From assembly GCA_029204225.1 (NCBI GenBank), contig CM055092.1, positions 59,109,296-59,173,295 on the forward strand: a DNA stretch of 64,000 nucleotides, written 5' to 3'. The notes under the pieces are model-generated. The model saw only the letters and a list, made by a program, of their open reading frames with translations, was not told the DNA's origin and searched no databases. The translations under genes were made by a program, and so were the position numbers. Positions within the stretch are counted from its first letter, which is position 1, and each line of letters begins with the position of its first letter. The stretch comes from Diphasiastrum complanatum. Taxonomy: Eukaryota > Streptophyta > Lycopodiopsida > Lycopodiales > Lycopodiaceae. Of the stretch, positions 1 through 11,232 are shown one piece after another.

Positions 1-1
1 C

Positions 2-1729
2 TTAGACACTCCTTGGGATACATACTCTCCACGTAGTGTATCACCTAAATCTAAGATACCAAAATGGTATGAAAAGATCATGAAGGACGCAAAGCTAAAT
101 CAACCAGGATCTAGCACACAAGGAGAAGTGAGAAGATCAATGCGGGAAAGGAAGTCTCCCGATCGTTATCATGTGAACTATGCCCTAATGAGTGACATTT
201 TGAAGTGTCGAGAGCCATCAAACTTTGATGAGACAAAAGATCACAAAGAGTGGCAAAGGGCAATGGAAGAGGAGATAGAATCCATCCTCAGGCATGATAC
301 ATGGGAGTTGGTTGATCTACCACTTGGAAAGAAACCCATTGACAACAAATGGGTGTTTAGAACAAAGTTTCATGCGGATGGCACGATAGCAAAGCATAAG
401 GCACGCCTAGTAGTGAAGGGTTATGAGCAAAGCAAAGGAATTGACTATGAAGAGACATTTGCTCCAATGGCTAAGTAGACTACGCTATGTCTTATGATTA
501 CCTTAGCATCTCATTTTGGGTGGAAGATCCATCAAATGGATGTGAAGTCCACATTTTTGAATGGTGACTTAGAGGAAGAAGTTTACATGGTCCAACCGCA
601 GGGCTTCATGGCAAAAGGGCAAGAACAGAAGGTATGTAAACTACAAAAAGCACTTTATGGCCTTAAGCAAGCGCCACGCGCATGGTATGGATGCATTGAC
701 AATTACTTTGTAAGAACAAATTCAGATCCAAACCTTTATGTTCTTATAAATGATGACAGCATTGCCTTGATTGTACTTTACGTTGATGATATCATTATCA
801 TGGGCAATGATGAGAACCTCACTCGTTTTATCAAAGCCAACTTATGCAAGCAGTTTGAGATGATAGATTTAGATCCTATGCACTATTGCTTGGGTGTCGA
901 AGTATGGCAAACTGGCAGTGATATCAGGTAATGTCAAAACAAGTATGTGGTTGAGATATTGGAGAGATTTCACATGACAAAGTGCAAACCTTCCATCACC
1001 CCTTACGAAGCTGGTAAGAAACTATCTCATATTGATGATAGTGCACATGTTGACGCTACTCTATTTCGTCAGCTAGTTGGGAGTTTAATATATCTTATGA
1101 CTACACGTCCTGATATCTGCTATGCTATAAGTTTGATTAGCCAATTCATGTCATCACCCACTATGGACCATTGGAAAGCTGCAAAAAGGATTCTAAGATA
1201 TGTGAAAGGTACACCCAACTTTGGCCTAATCTACGAAAGACAAACTGTTTTACCTAAGTTGCAAGGTTATGTTGATGCTAATTGGGCAAGAAGTATAGAT
1301 GATAGAAAGTCAACAACAGGTTATGCCTTCAATTTTGGTAGCGGTTGTTTTTCATGGTCTAGCAAGAAGCAAGATACTATTTCTCTTTCTTCTACAGAAG
1401 CCGAATATAAAGCGTTAAGTTCTGCTACCCAAGAAGCTGTTTGGCTACGTAAGTTATTATGTGAGATTGGCATGAAGCAGGTAAATCCTACTGTTATTTT
1501 CTGTGACAGTCAAAGTGGAATACAATTGGCTAAGAATCCTATCTTTCACGCAAGGACAAAACATATTGAGGTAAAATATCACTTTGTGCGTGAGAAGTTA
1601 CAATCTGAAGATATAAGTATTGTACATTGTTCTACGTTATTACAAGTTGCTGATATATTTACAAAAGCTATAAGTAAAGAAAAGCTTGAGACTTTTAGAG
1701 CCAAACTTGGCTTAGATCTGGTTATGTAA
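2..1729 (+). pseudogene. Ty1/copia pol fragment: reverse transcriptase and RNase H (element A1)
   Basis: One continuous frame from the window edge to the TAA at 1727-1729, interrupted only by TAG at 476-478 and TAA at 929-931. It reads the integrase-RT linker, the copia RT (ETFAP at about 455-470, HQMDVKSTFLNG at about 530, [10 protein letters not shown] at about 655, catalytic YVDD at about 778) and RNase H (GYVDANW at about 1266, STEAEYKAL at about 1395, CDSQSG at about 1501, HARTKHIEV at about 1548). The TAG at 476 stands where family members carry Trp, so a TGG-to-TAG change is likely. A few residues before NSDPNLYV (about 715) appear deleted. The 5' part lies outside the window. The element would copy its RNA to cDNA if intact, but is inactive. 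Its 3' LTR follows at 1821. Confidence 0.93.
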
Positions 1730-1820
1730 AAAGCCTTTACTTGTAATACTATCATGGAGGTATGTTCCATGAATAGAGTAAACTCTAAAATAAAGAGAGA
1801 CGTTGATCATTGAGGGAGAG

Positions 1821-2071
1821 AGTTAAAATAGCAATGATCGACTTATACAGTGCTTTCTTATTTCGATGGCACCACGTGTGCTTAGTTCTAGAGTTATTGG
1901 GCCATCTTTCTTTTACGAGCCCTTTGAGTGCTTTTAAGCAACTTATCTTTGTACTTACTTAATCAGTTGAATATACAGTTTGTTGAGAGCAAATTTGTTG
2001 TCTTGTCTTGTTGCACTTGACATTGTGTTGTGGTGATTGATCCGGTTGGGTGTTTAAATTGTGTTTCTTAA
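1821..2071 (+). repeat. 3' LTR of copia element A1 (same family as the LTR at 47287)
   Basis: About 92 bp after the pol stop, a purine-rich tract (GAGGGAGAG, 1812-1820) is followed by sequence starting AGTTAAAATAGC. The whole stretch is clearly alignable with 47287-47536, which is followed by a primer-binding site. This identifies both as LTRs of one family and fixes the right edge near TTCTTAACT. The expected TG start has become AG. CACGTG lies at 1873-1878. Confidence 0.8.
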
Positions 2072-2945
2072 CTCGATCTCACTCTCCAGTAGGTGAACAA
2101 CGGATCTAAACTCCGGGAGTAGTTATAGGTAGCAGATAAATCTTGGGACATACCACTTAAATCCAAGAAGTCCAAGCTAACCTGAACACAGACATCATCG
2201 CCATAGGGGCCAGCCTTTACCAAACACTTGGCTTCAGCATGTGGAACAGCGACATCGGTACCCGCATGATCTTGGTCCTGGAATGCTGTGTGTACTTGGT
2301 CAAGTTTGCACAAACAATAGCCAGAGGTTGATCATTGATGGCTTCATATCGGTACCCATCCTTGTTCTTCCACTTCTCAATAGATGGATCAATATATTTG
2401 AAGTAAGTTGTCTGCTCTATTTCTACAGTGTCTTGGTAACTGCATTTGGGCCTCGAGCGAACCCGAAAGTGTGAAAGTCTGCTGCAAAAAGATAAATATT
2501 ATACACATAGTTCTTGACTAGAGGAATAATAAATTGGCATGATTTGGCAGTTGGATTATAACTGGCATATGCCATGTGTAGCAAATAAGAGCTTTGGTAA
2601 CCAGTCAGTACAGGGATTTGAAATTCAATTTGAGTTAGAAATTGATGTGTCTGCTGGTACCAAGTTTTTATTTCTTGAATATCAAGTTGCCCCATCTGGA
2701 TATCAATTTTATTTGTATCAAGATTATCAGAACTTGAGGATTGGTTGGAAGACATAGTGGAAAAACTAAGAAAATTGGACTCTGGAAAAAAAGGTTCAGT
2801 TGAGATTTGTAACAGGGTTAACAGTGGTTTGGTTCCGTCAAGACTGTGATGGGGTGATTCGGTCGAGATGTGATGGAGAGGCATCGGTCGAGATGGTGAT
2901 GTGGAGGCGTTGGTGGAGATTGAACTTGAAGGTTTGCAGTTCAAA
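2068..2945 (-). pseudogene. unidentified degenerate coding region
   Basis: A minus-strand frame from about 2757 (MSSNQSSSSDNLD) reads about 110 residues to FGFARGPNAVTKTL, then stops at about 2423. A second frame continues with a protein-like stretch (YFKYIDPSIEKWKNKDGY, then INDQPLAIVCANLTKYTQ), and a third near 2070-2290 ends SLDFLDLSGMSQD. Composition and continuity suggest one protein of roughly 230-290 residues broken by two frameshifts. I do not recognise the family. It lies downstream of, and on the same strand as, the gypsy pol at 4157-8110, so it could be an extra ORF of that element, a captured host gene, or an endogenised viral ORF. None of these can be decided from sequence alone. 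Confidence 0.4.
2857..2932 (+). repeat. degenerate 26-bp repeats carrying GGTCGAGAT
   Basis: Two 26-bp units (2857-2882 and 2883-2908) share TCGGTCGAGATG and end GGAGAGGC or GGAGGC. A third, weaker unit follows. They resemble the 25-bp array at 3647-3771 and scattered copies at 8190-8480. Confidence 0.6.
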
Positions 2946-3601
2946 GTGAAGGTTTAGAAGAGATAGAAATGGTGGTGGTCTGTGTAAAGTAAATGGATTG
3001 AGTTTGAAGATGGAATAAGGGAGTTGGTAAAGATTGTGGAGTGAACATGATGGCTAGAAAGACAAATGGTCTTGAAAGGCCTTCGGGTGAGAGCGGAAGT
3101 GTAAAGAGATGGAAACAATGGCACATGGGTGTAAATGGAAGTTGGAAGACTCAGTGAGAATGGAGTAGGCGAGGTGATGAAGAAAGTGTGGTGTACACAA
3201 TGGTAAATGACAAAATGGTGATGGTTCCGAAAAGGATGAAGTGAGAATGGAGATGACGTTTCACAATATTGAAACTAGAGCGTAACGAGTGCTCTAGCTA
3301 TAGTACCCCTCAACGTCCTATGTGCAAAAGATTGAAATGGTAAAGTTGTGAATTTTGGCGATATTATTTTTTTGCAGATGTTTAGTGATGGCGCTCATCT
3401 TGGTTTCGATATGGTAATGGATGATGCTCGATGGACGGAGTGTGTGCGTGATTACTGATTGATAAAGTCTAAAAGCGCGAGGATTGGTGATGGAAGAAAG
3501 AAAATCGCTAAAAATCATCGCTAGAAGGCTCGAGTGCTCGCACGTCGCTGAGGTAAGAATGTCTTTGTTTTGGAAGTATTTATGGTCGTCCACCATGTCT
3601 C

Positions 3602-3771
3602 CTCGGTCGAGATTTGAAAAAATCTTGATGAACTGCATTGTTTCGATCCGGTCGAGATGTCAAGCTGGTGACTCGGTTGAGATGCTGATGAGATGGCTCG
3701 GTTGAGATGGTGACCAACTGGCTCGGTCGAGATGGTAACCAACTGACTCGGTTGAGATGGTAACCAACTGT
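3602..3771 (+). repeat. 25-bp tandem minisatellite (five units) in gypsy non-coding region
   Basis: Five consecutive 25-bp units at 3647, 3672, 3697, 3722 and 3747 follow the pattern CTCGGTTGAGATGGTAACCA + ACTGA. The last three differ at only a few bases. One more diverged copy begins at 3602 (CTCGGTCGAGATT). The same GTCGAGAT core recurs near the other end of the gypsy element (8190-8480). Confidence 0.85.
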
Positions 3772-4156
3772 CTATTGAGTATTGCATCTCAGTGATGGTG
3801 TTGTAGAGCTTCATGAAGTTAAATATGATTGTGTCTTAAAATAGAAGTTCTCATTTTAGTGACTTATCCCAGTGATCAGATTTGTGCTATAAGTGAAAAT
3901 TTTGATATATCATAATTATAGAAGTGAGCTAGACCTAGAATGTGACAAATCTTATCCCTATGAACTAGACCATCAGTTGTTGACCTATAACACTCTCTGT
4001 GAATGGACATGGATGAGAGAAACATAGTATGGAAAATAAAAATAAACTAAAGACAAACAGAGGCAGTCAAAAATCCTAAAAAACAATAAGAAGACACAAA
4101 AAATAGATATAAAAACAATTCAATAAAAATGTAATATATATACAATAGTGGTGGAG
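3772..4156. other. AT-rich non-coding stretch downstream of gypsy pol
   Basis: No convincing ORF on either strand. A-rich runs dominate 4020-4140. Taken as 3' untranslated sequence of the minus-strand gypsy element. No 3' LTR matching the sequence right of 8569 was found here. Confidence 0.5.
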
Positions 4157-5336
4157 CTATATGGGGTCAACAAAAGACAACTCTTCGTAGTATCGCCATA
4201 GACGACCGCCATTTACGACAGTGTCGAGGAGTACTCCGTCAAGTTTTTCCAATTAGACTGCTCCATTAGGAAAGATTTGTTTATAACGTATGGTCCTTTG
4301 CTCTTGAATTTTAATTTTCCTGGGTGCTTCTTAGATGTGTAAAGAAACACCTGATCACCTAGGTGAAATCTTTATTGCGCAGGTGACTATCGTGCCAGGC
4401 TTTTTGGCGATGTTCTTAACTAATTGTGCATGATACGATATGAGTTGGGTCTCACACAATTGGGATAACGTAAATAGCCTGTTATTGACTTGTTGTTCAA
4501 TGGTGGCTTTCTCACATAGATCCCTAGAGAAAGCTTGCATGACTTGCATTGAAGGAACTAGGAATTCAACAGGCATTACTGCCTCTTGACCATATACGAG
4601 ATGGAATGGGGTAGCCCATCCAGTGGCCTTCTTGGGAGTGTTGCGATACGCCCAAATTGCAGAGAATAGTTTGGTTTTCCAATCTGATCGACTCGGTTCG
4701 ACTATCTTGGTTAGGATTTTACAGATCGTCTTGTTGGTGGATTCTGCCTGGCCATTACATCTAGGGTAGTACGGAGTACTATTGCGGTGAACAACAAGGT
4801 AATGGCGTAGGAGATTATCGATCACTTCATTTAAGAAGTGAGAGCCTCGGTCACTAACAAGCTCAATTGGACAGCCAAAATGCGTAATAATGTTTTTATA
4901 AAGAAAACGCGCTACAGTCTTCGCATCGGCGTCCTTTATTGCACGTGCTTCTACCCACTTGGTTGCAAAATCCATTGCGATCAGGATATATCGTGCTTGG
5001 GTATTCTTTGCTACTGGGCTGATGGGCCCAACAAAGTCTATACATAATAGGGATCAACGAGGTGAAGTATGCTTTTGTATTCTTTTTGGCTCGTTGGCAA
5101 ACATCACAGGTTTTAATAGCAAAGGTATCCTTAAACAGTGATAGCCACCATCAGCTCATTCTGAGGATGATTTTACCAGTCGCTTCAGCTGAGAAGTGAC
5201 TGCCACCAATGCCCTCATGTGCATGAGATATGATAGGTTGTATCTCATACTCATAAGCGCATCTGCGTATAATACCGTCAACAACTATTTTGTATAATTG
5301 TCTTGCTATGAGTTGAAAGCACGCTGCCTTTAGCAA
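4157..5336 (-). pseudogene. Ty3/gypsy integrase (pol C-terminus)
   Basis: Read leftwards from 5336: a zinc-binding region (SHAHEGIGGSHF, about 5220), then the integrase core with DFATKWVEA (first Asp, about 4970), SDRGSHF (second Asp, about 4850) and NGQAESTNK (Glu, about 4745). The downstream module GKLKFKSKGPYVI and a VNG(G)RL stretch lead to a stop at 4157-4159. A frameshift near 4380 separates core from tail, and the zinc-finger part is in another frame. No chromodomain is visible after the tail. If intact it would insert element cDNA into chromosomes, but this copy is dead. A non-chromovirus (Tat/Athila-like) affiliation is my inference. Confidence 0.88.
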
Positions 5337-5407
5337 AAAAATTTCTTTTTGCTAATGTACGTAGGCCTTCTTTGAGTCTGCCCGTGGTTAGGAACTGAGT
5401 GATTTCC

Positions 5408-5900
5408 TCAGCCGATCTGAAAAAGGCATGCAAGAATATCGTCGTTGACTGGTGCATCAGCCTTTTCAACATTGGGAAGTCTGGAAAGGTGATCGGCCAT
5501 GAAGTGTTGGGTTCCTTTCCTGAAGACTACTCGAAAATTGAATTCCTCGAGTATTAACAGCCATCGAGCTAAAACAATGTATAACAATATCTGATGGTCT
5601 GTGTAGAATGCGAAGGTTTGGCGTAGCAAATAGTGTCTGGGTTGTTGTACGGGGTGTAGACCATGACCAATGCTTCTCTCTCGGTTGTTGTATAGTTTAC
5701 TTCATCAGGCACCAGTTGCCTGCTCAAGAAACGTATCGAGAAATCCTTCTCATATTCGTCCTGTTGTGCTAGGAGACCCCCTATGGCATACTTACTTGCG
5801 TCGGTTATGCACATGGAATTTCTTTGTGTAATCTGGGGAACGAAGTATGGGTGCAGTAGTAAGTGTTGTTTTCAACTCCTTAAAAGGTTTTATACGTTTC
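5408..5900 (-). pseudogene. Ty3/gypsy RNase H domain
   Basis: Minus-strand frames give TDASKYAIGGLLAQQDE followed by FLSRQLVPDEVNYTTTERE (5690-5810). After a frameshift come FYTDHQILLYI and FNFRVVFRKGTQHFMADHLS (5480-5600). This is the usual gypsy RNase H order, with Asp of TDAS, Glu of TTTERE and Asp of YTDHQ. It lies between RT (5930-6891) and integrase. The reading frame is broken at about 5640 and again near 5400. Confidence 0.88.
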
Positions 5901-5929
5901 TCGGTCCATCTAGGGTCTACCACAACTAA

Positions 5930-6891
5930 TTAAACAACTCTCGCCTTACCATCGTAGTCAATTATGAAGATGTGGTAATAGTTAGTGTGACCTAGGAAGA
6001 CGTAAACTTCCTTCACTGTTGTGGGTAGAGGCATTTCAACTATAACCTTGATCTTTGAAAGATCTGTAGAGATATCGTCCTTCAAAATGATGTGTCCAAG
6101 GACAACCCCATGGGTTACCCAGATTTGACATTTCTCATGGTTTAGTGAGATGCCAAACCTATGACAACGAATAAATATCTTCTCAAGGGCTTTGAGTTGC
6201 TTGTCTGCAGAAGAATGTACACAATCATCGAGATAAATCTCGACACATCGATGTAACAAATCTTGAAACGCCATTTACATGACGCGTTGGAACGTGGAAG
6301 GGACATTGCATAAGCAAAAGGCATGTCATTACAAGCATAAACGCCGTTTTCCATGGCAAACGCAATTTTTTGTCTATCTTCTGGAGCAATTTGGACCAAA
6401 AAATAGCCACTAAACCCATCTAAGAAGCTGAAAGCTTCAGCTCCTGCCATTTCCTCAAGGATCTACGTAGTTAAGGGTAAGGGGAAATGGTCTTTCTTTG
6501 TAACCACATTAAGGTTTTTGAGATCAACAAAGATACAAAGCTTGCCATTTTTCTTGGGTACTACCACAATTGGTGATACCCAATCAGTATGTTGGACTTC
6601 ATAAATGAAGCCAGCATCCAGCAATTTCTTAATATCTTCATCGATCCTCTCGCGATAAACAAGGTTACATCTGTATGACTTAGCTCGAATAGGCTTCGCG
6701 TTCTCTTCTAATGGTATAGTATGGATCGCTACTTCAGGAGGGACCTTCTTCATTTCAGTATAATTCCAAGCAAATACATCCATGTATTTGCGTAGTAAGG
6801 TTTCCAGATCAAGAAGTTGGTCTGGCGTGAGGTGGAGGGCGCCGACATGAACTATACGATCCATCTCCTCTTCAGAATCTTTAAGATTCAA
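5930..6891 (-). pseudogene. Ty3/gypsy reverse transcriptase
   Basis: The frame from 6891 contains VFAWNYTEMKKVPPE, then WVSPIVVVPKKNGKLCI and DLKNLN (fingers). It continues after a stop near 6463 with FSFLDGFSGYFLVQI (6350-6430) and, in a third frame, VEIYLDDC (catalytic YxDD, about 6235) followed by GISLNHEKCQ and the thumb/connection region to about 5935. At least two frameshifts and one stop break it. The usual MPFGLxNAPATFQ segment is corrupted near 6300. It would synthesise element cDNA if intact. It sits directly upstream of RNase H in normal gypsy order. Confidence 0.92.
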
Positions 6892-8110
6892 CTAGATGGT
6901 CTTGGCTGGTCCTTCAAAGGATTGGGAAACTTGTGTAGGTTCCTGTTGGAGTTGCAGCAATTGGTGACCACGTCATCAAGTGTGAAGTCCTTGAACTTGC
7001 TTGGGAGAACAAATGGAGGTTCCACAAAGTTCTCTAGAACTTTGGGAATCAGCTGCGTGGATGTGCTACCAGATGTGGAAGCTTGATGTCTTTGTGATGT
7101 TCAGACAATGGCCTGATTGGTTGCTTAAGCTTCTCGCACATCTGTTTTTGGCGCTCGGTTAATTTTGTGTCGTTGACTTTATTTTTTTGGAACCAAGGTC
7201 TTTTTGTTTGTTGGGGAGGCGGTGTGGTTGCCTCTTGAATTGATTCTTCATCTAATGTATCCAAGACTTCATCTGGATACATGTCCCATTTGTAGACCTT
7301 GGGTTTAGGCCTATAGATCGTGGTGTTGGGTACTTTGGACGTGAGTTGCACATGAGCCAAAGGCCCTAGCAACTTAATCTCCCGTGGAATGGATTTTAGT
7401 GGATAATGTTTTTCATCTAGATAAAGGAGCACATGTTCGTCAGTCATATCATCATCATTCATTGAAAGAATGTCGTCTTCCGAAACATGGGCGGTAGAGA
7501 CACTAGCTTCTCCTGGGCACCAAAATATAGAAATTGGGTTGATCATCATGAGTGGAATGATGGGTGTGTCAATGTCCGTAGAAGATGGTAGAAAATATGC
7601 TTCTTCTGCGATAGTTTCTATTCGACATCTGTTCGAATAAGCACAGTCCATAGTGGCTAGTGCCTGACCCCAATTTATAATATCAGTTGATCTTGAATAG
7701 TGTCCTTTTGGTTGAATTGGAACACTATTGGATTTGTCATATGTTGTAGATGACCAATCATCATAAACTTTGGCGGGCTTTACATGGCCAGCTGAGTCAA
7801 CAGTGACTCATTTTTCGCTATTGCCAAAGGTTATTTTGCTACACTTCCAATCTTGGACAACGCCTGCCATCTGTAGCCAGGGTGTGCCAAGAAGGAGTTT
7901 ATATGTATTTGCATCATCTGGCATATCAAGAATGATGCAATCTATGGTAAGTTTGACACCTACAATATGGACTAGGATATTCGATAAGTGACCTGCAGGG
8001 TCGATGACTAGCTGATCAGCCATACGAAGTTGTAACATGGCTGATCTAAGGTATGGAATCCCCATGACTTTGCTAGTGACAAAGCCATTATATTTACACC
8101 GGATCCACTA
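6892..8110 (-). pseudogene. Ty3/gypsy protease and protease-RT linker
   Basis: At 8060-8110 one frame gives LDSGSGVNIMALSLAK (retropepsin DSG catalytic motif). A frameshift at about 8062 leads to the frame ending LQLRMADQLVIDPAGHL, then DCIILDMPDD and LLLGTPWLQMAGVV (7808-8065), which is the C-terminal half of a gypsy aspartic protease. A 200-residue frame at 7049-7651 is the variable linker before RT. Gag is expected upstream but only about 450 bp separate this protease from the PBS-like site at 8560, and that interval is repeat-like, so gag appears deleted. Confidence 0.8.
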
Positions 8111-8189
8111 TCAAGGATAGTGGATACTGCTAGATAATCTTTATAGGACATAGGTAAGGTGATGCTAGTCACCTTAGCAGCACCTATAT

Positions 8190-8480
8190 TTATCCTCGGT
8201 CGAGAATTGAGTTATGGCGTTGGTCGAGATGTTAACAAAAAGACTCGCTTGACTTTTGAACTTTTGTGTCGGTCGAGATATTAAGGATAGACTCAGTTGA
8301 GAATGGAACTCTGGACTCAATCGAGAGTGTACGGGAGTATCATGTCGAAAGAAAATAGGACTCAGCTCGGTCCAGATGTAAGCCGTGGTACTTGGCCAAG
8401 TGAGGAACGTGAAGTCTCGGTAAAAAATGGAGTCAGACACTCGGTCGAGACCAGAGTGACAGAGTCGATTGAGATGGTGA
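8190..8480 (+). repeat. scattered GGTCGAGAT-type repeats between protease and PBS
   Basis: At least six diverged copies of CTCGGTCGAGAT or close variants (for example near 8189, 8219, 8271, 8291, 8431 and 8465) occur at irregular spacing. This is the same core as the 25-bp array at 3647-3771. No plausible protein overlaps. Confidence 0.6.
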
Positions 8481-8559
8481 GCGTGAGACTTCAAGAACTT
8501 GTTTGCGAACACAGGTAGTTTGGTTTTGTGAATATGTGTGTTTGTGTATTGGTAGAAAT

Positions 8560-8568
8560 GGCGCCAAA
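8560..8568 (-). promoter_or_regulatory. possible gypsy primer-binding site
   Basis: On the minus strand TTTGGCGCC immediately follows a sequence ending CTGTGAACA, as expected for an LTR end plus a TGGCGCC-type PBS seen in many plant gypsy elements. Only the first nine or so bases resemble such a PBS. Confidence 0.4.
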
Positions 8569-9840
8569 TGTTCACAGATTCTTACGAAGGACCTGTGAAC
8601 ACGATTTTTTTGGTCTTCTTGACTTTCTTGTCTCTGGAAATTGGGTGTTTCTGCCCGTTCCAAGTAATTGGCTTGTAAAGTGATATCTTCTTGGATTAAG
8701 CTAGTTCAGGCGGAAGGGTTTCCCTTCATTTACACACGTTTTCCAGCTTGTCAGTGGGATGATTAGGATTCATTCACTCCAGATACATGCACACAAATTC
8801 ATATGCAACTGAAAACCACTCACCAAAAGGTCTACGTGCAATACAAGTGAATAACCAAACGGTTCTTGCAACTATCTACTTCTAAAACATTAGAAACCAA
8901 GCAAGATGCTCGAATTAATCTACAAACTGAACAAGAAACAAGAAACTAATTATCTATCAGCATAATAACAATCCAAAGATCAAGAAACACCCATCTCTTG
9001 ATTCTTGGATAGTCCAAGAACATCATGAACTGAGATCTCAAGAATATGCAAGATCTACACCACAATCTCAACCTATTTAGTTTAATTGAATGTTGAGACT
9101 ATATTAAACAAGACAATAATTCTATTCCACAACTAATCCACAACCACATTCAAGAAATGGAACTGCATGGTCATAAAAGAATCACTCAAGAAAGTTGTCA
9201 TGAACAAGGAGCTTCAAGAATGCCAAGAACTCATGGAGGATCTTATTTATTCAACAAGAGCAAATGACATTACAAGTAAAGCTCCCTCACAAGAAAGGGG
9301 GTCTCTTAAATAGACCAAGAGGCTGTCCATGTGGAGCCTAAGTGGCAATTCCACTAATCTACAAATTCCAAGTGGAATTAGCCCTTCACTAGAGGTCATC
9401 ATCAAAAGGTGGCTCACTCTGATTTATTTAAGAGGGGTCTACATTTATTACAATGCCTAGAAATGATACTAGCTCCTACATGGTCATTCCTTCTTTGGGA
9501 TTCACCATGAAGCTCACATAACGTAAAACTGTATACCTAGATAGTATTTCTCGGCTCTCATCTTCTCCCTCTTCTCTTTCTTCTGAGACCTCCTCGATCT
9601 AGGATGAGAGGTGTTCTTCATATAGCTCATATCGGCATCTTGGGGATTCCTTGGAATCTGCCAACAATACAAAGGATCGAAAAAATGTACACTGGGTCAA
9701 AAAAATATACTGAGTGTTGAATTCACACGTGTGGGACGCCCTACACATGTACTTTTGATCTCCTACGCCCAATAATACCATAAAGATCAGACTAGCATTT
9801 ATTGACAATAGGAAAGTTGATCATACAAGAAATATTATTG
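8569..9840 (-). repeat. candidate 5' LTR of the gypsy element (outer edge uncertain)
   Basis: If the PBS-like site is right, the LTR ends at 8569 (TG on the plus strand) and extends right. A minus-strand TATA-like CTATTTAAGAG lies at about 9306-9316, suitably upstream of the PBS. No second copy exists in the window, so the right boundary cannot be set; it may be anywhere up to the next LTR at 9841. No protein-coding stretch is visible in the interval. Confidence 0.35.
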
Positions 9841-10327
9841 TGTTACAGGCAAGATCTGTCAACAAAACATGAAACTAAGCACAATAAATGCCTCAACTCG
9901 GCTAGAGAGAGAAAATGAAAGTACAAAACTTGAGTAGAGAGAGAGGGCACAAAGAGCTTGTCTCCAAATTTGCATTACACACAAATTTCATCATCTTCTC
10001 AATGAGAGTACATCACATATATATAGATCCATGGACTCTCCTCCTACTTTGAGTTGAATTGGAGTTGTGAATCCACCTCTCAAGCTATCTAGACTTATTC
10101 AAGCCACCTCACTATGTCTAATTGTGCCACCTAGCCTTTTCATGCATTAAATGTGGCATGCAAAGTACAAATGGCAATTCCTATCGTAGCTCGAGTTTCT
10201 ACTTCTACCTACCTTGAATATTTTAATCTAAGATGGGTCTTTACTAAGCCAAAAGAGCTTAATTCATCTTTGGCATTTTTAGGACCCCTACTCACAACAT
10301 TAGATAGATTTTTCCAACATTTTGACA
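9841..10327 (-). repeat. 3' LTR of copia element A2
   Basis: Read on the minus strand, a polypurine tract AGGAGGAG (10328-10335) is followed by TGTCAAAATGTTGG at 10327, and the sequence runs to TGTAACA at 9841, giving TG...CA ends and about 487 bp. A minus-strand TATA box (CTATATATATG) lies at about 10013-10025. It starts a few bases after the A2 RNase H stop. The matching 5' LTR is absent. Confidence 0.75.
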
Positions 10328-10345
10328 CTCCTCCTAAAAATGTAT

Positions 10346-11220
10346 CTAATGTGGATCAAGCATCGATCTTGAGATAAGACCAAGATTAGATCTATGCTTT
10401 GAGAAGGTACTTTTGCAAAGTGGCTTTGTGAGAAGATCATCAATACATGAAGATGTGTCGACATGTTCCAAGTTGATTTCACCTCCAATGAGCTTTTCCC
10501 TTACAAAATGGTGTGACACTTCTATATGCTTGCTTCTTGCATGAAAAATGGGATTGTTTGCAAGAGCTTGGACCGATATGTTGTCACATTTGATCAAGGG
10601 AAGATCATCCTCTTTGATGCACTTTAGCTCCATGATTACCCTCTTGATCCAAAGCACCTCTTTAGTTGTTGTAGTGAGTGCTTTGTACTCGGCCTCACAA
10701 GAAGATAGAGATATGGTAACGAAAGCCAAGACACAAGATTGCCTCCAAGAAAGTTAGTATATGCATTAATGGACTTTCGATCCTTCTTATCACTTGCAAA
10801 ATCGAAATCCAAATAGCCAACAATGGTTAGATCTTCATTCTTGTACAATAAACCATAATCTTGAGTAGAAGATACATATTTTAGAACTCTCTTGGCCATC
10901 TTCCAATGTTGGATCTTAGGATCTTGCATAAATTGACTCAATTTGTGCACACAATAGCTCAAATCGGGTCTAGTGATAGTAAGCCAAATTAAAGAGCCTA
11001 TAAGACTCCTATAAAGTGTGATGTCCTCGAAGGATCTTTCATCACCTTTAATAGGATCTTTTACATGCTGCTCCATGGGAGTATCTATGCCTTTACAATT
11101 TTGCATAGTGAATTTTCTCAACATAGAAAAGACATATCTAGATTGACAAATAAAAGCATACTCTTCATGAAAATCAATCTCAAGGCCTAAAATGTAATGG
11201 ATCTCTCCTAGATCTTTCAT
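10346..11220 (-). pseudogene. copia A2 RNase H
   Basis: Two overlapping minus-strand frames. The first (11220 to about 10640) has MKDLGEIHYILGLEIDF, SLIWLTITRPDLSYCVH and YLDFDFASDKKDRKS (first acidic site). The second (10729-10346) has SLSSCEAEYKALTTTTKE (Glu), IKCDNISVQAL (Asp) and HARSKHIEVSHHFVREKL, ending SMLDPH at 10346. A frameshift near 10700 separates them. The whole copia RNase H is represented. Confidence 0.92.
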
Positions 11221-11232
11221 TTTGAATTCTCT

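Noticed and set aside
3647-3771. CRISPR-like array of 25-bp repeats
   Set aside because: Units are directly adjacent with no unique spacers, and the setting is a plant retroelement.
8174-8575. 133-residue minus-strand ORF as gypsy gag
   Set aside because: No gag signature; it translates through the GTCGAGAT repeats and the PBS-like site.
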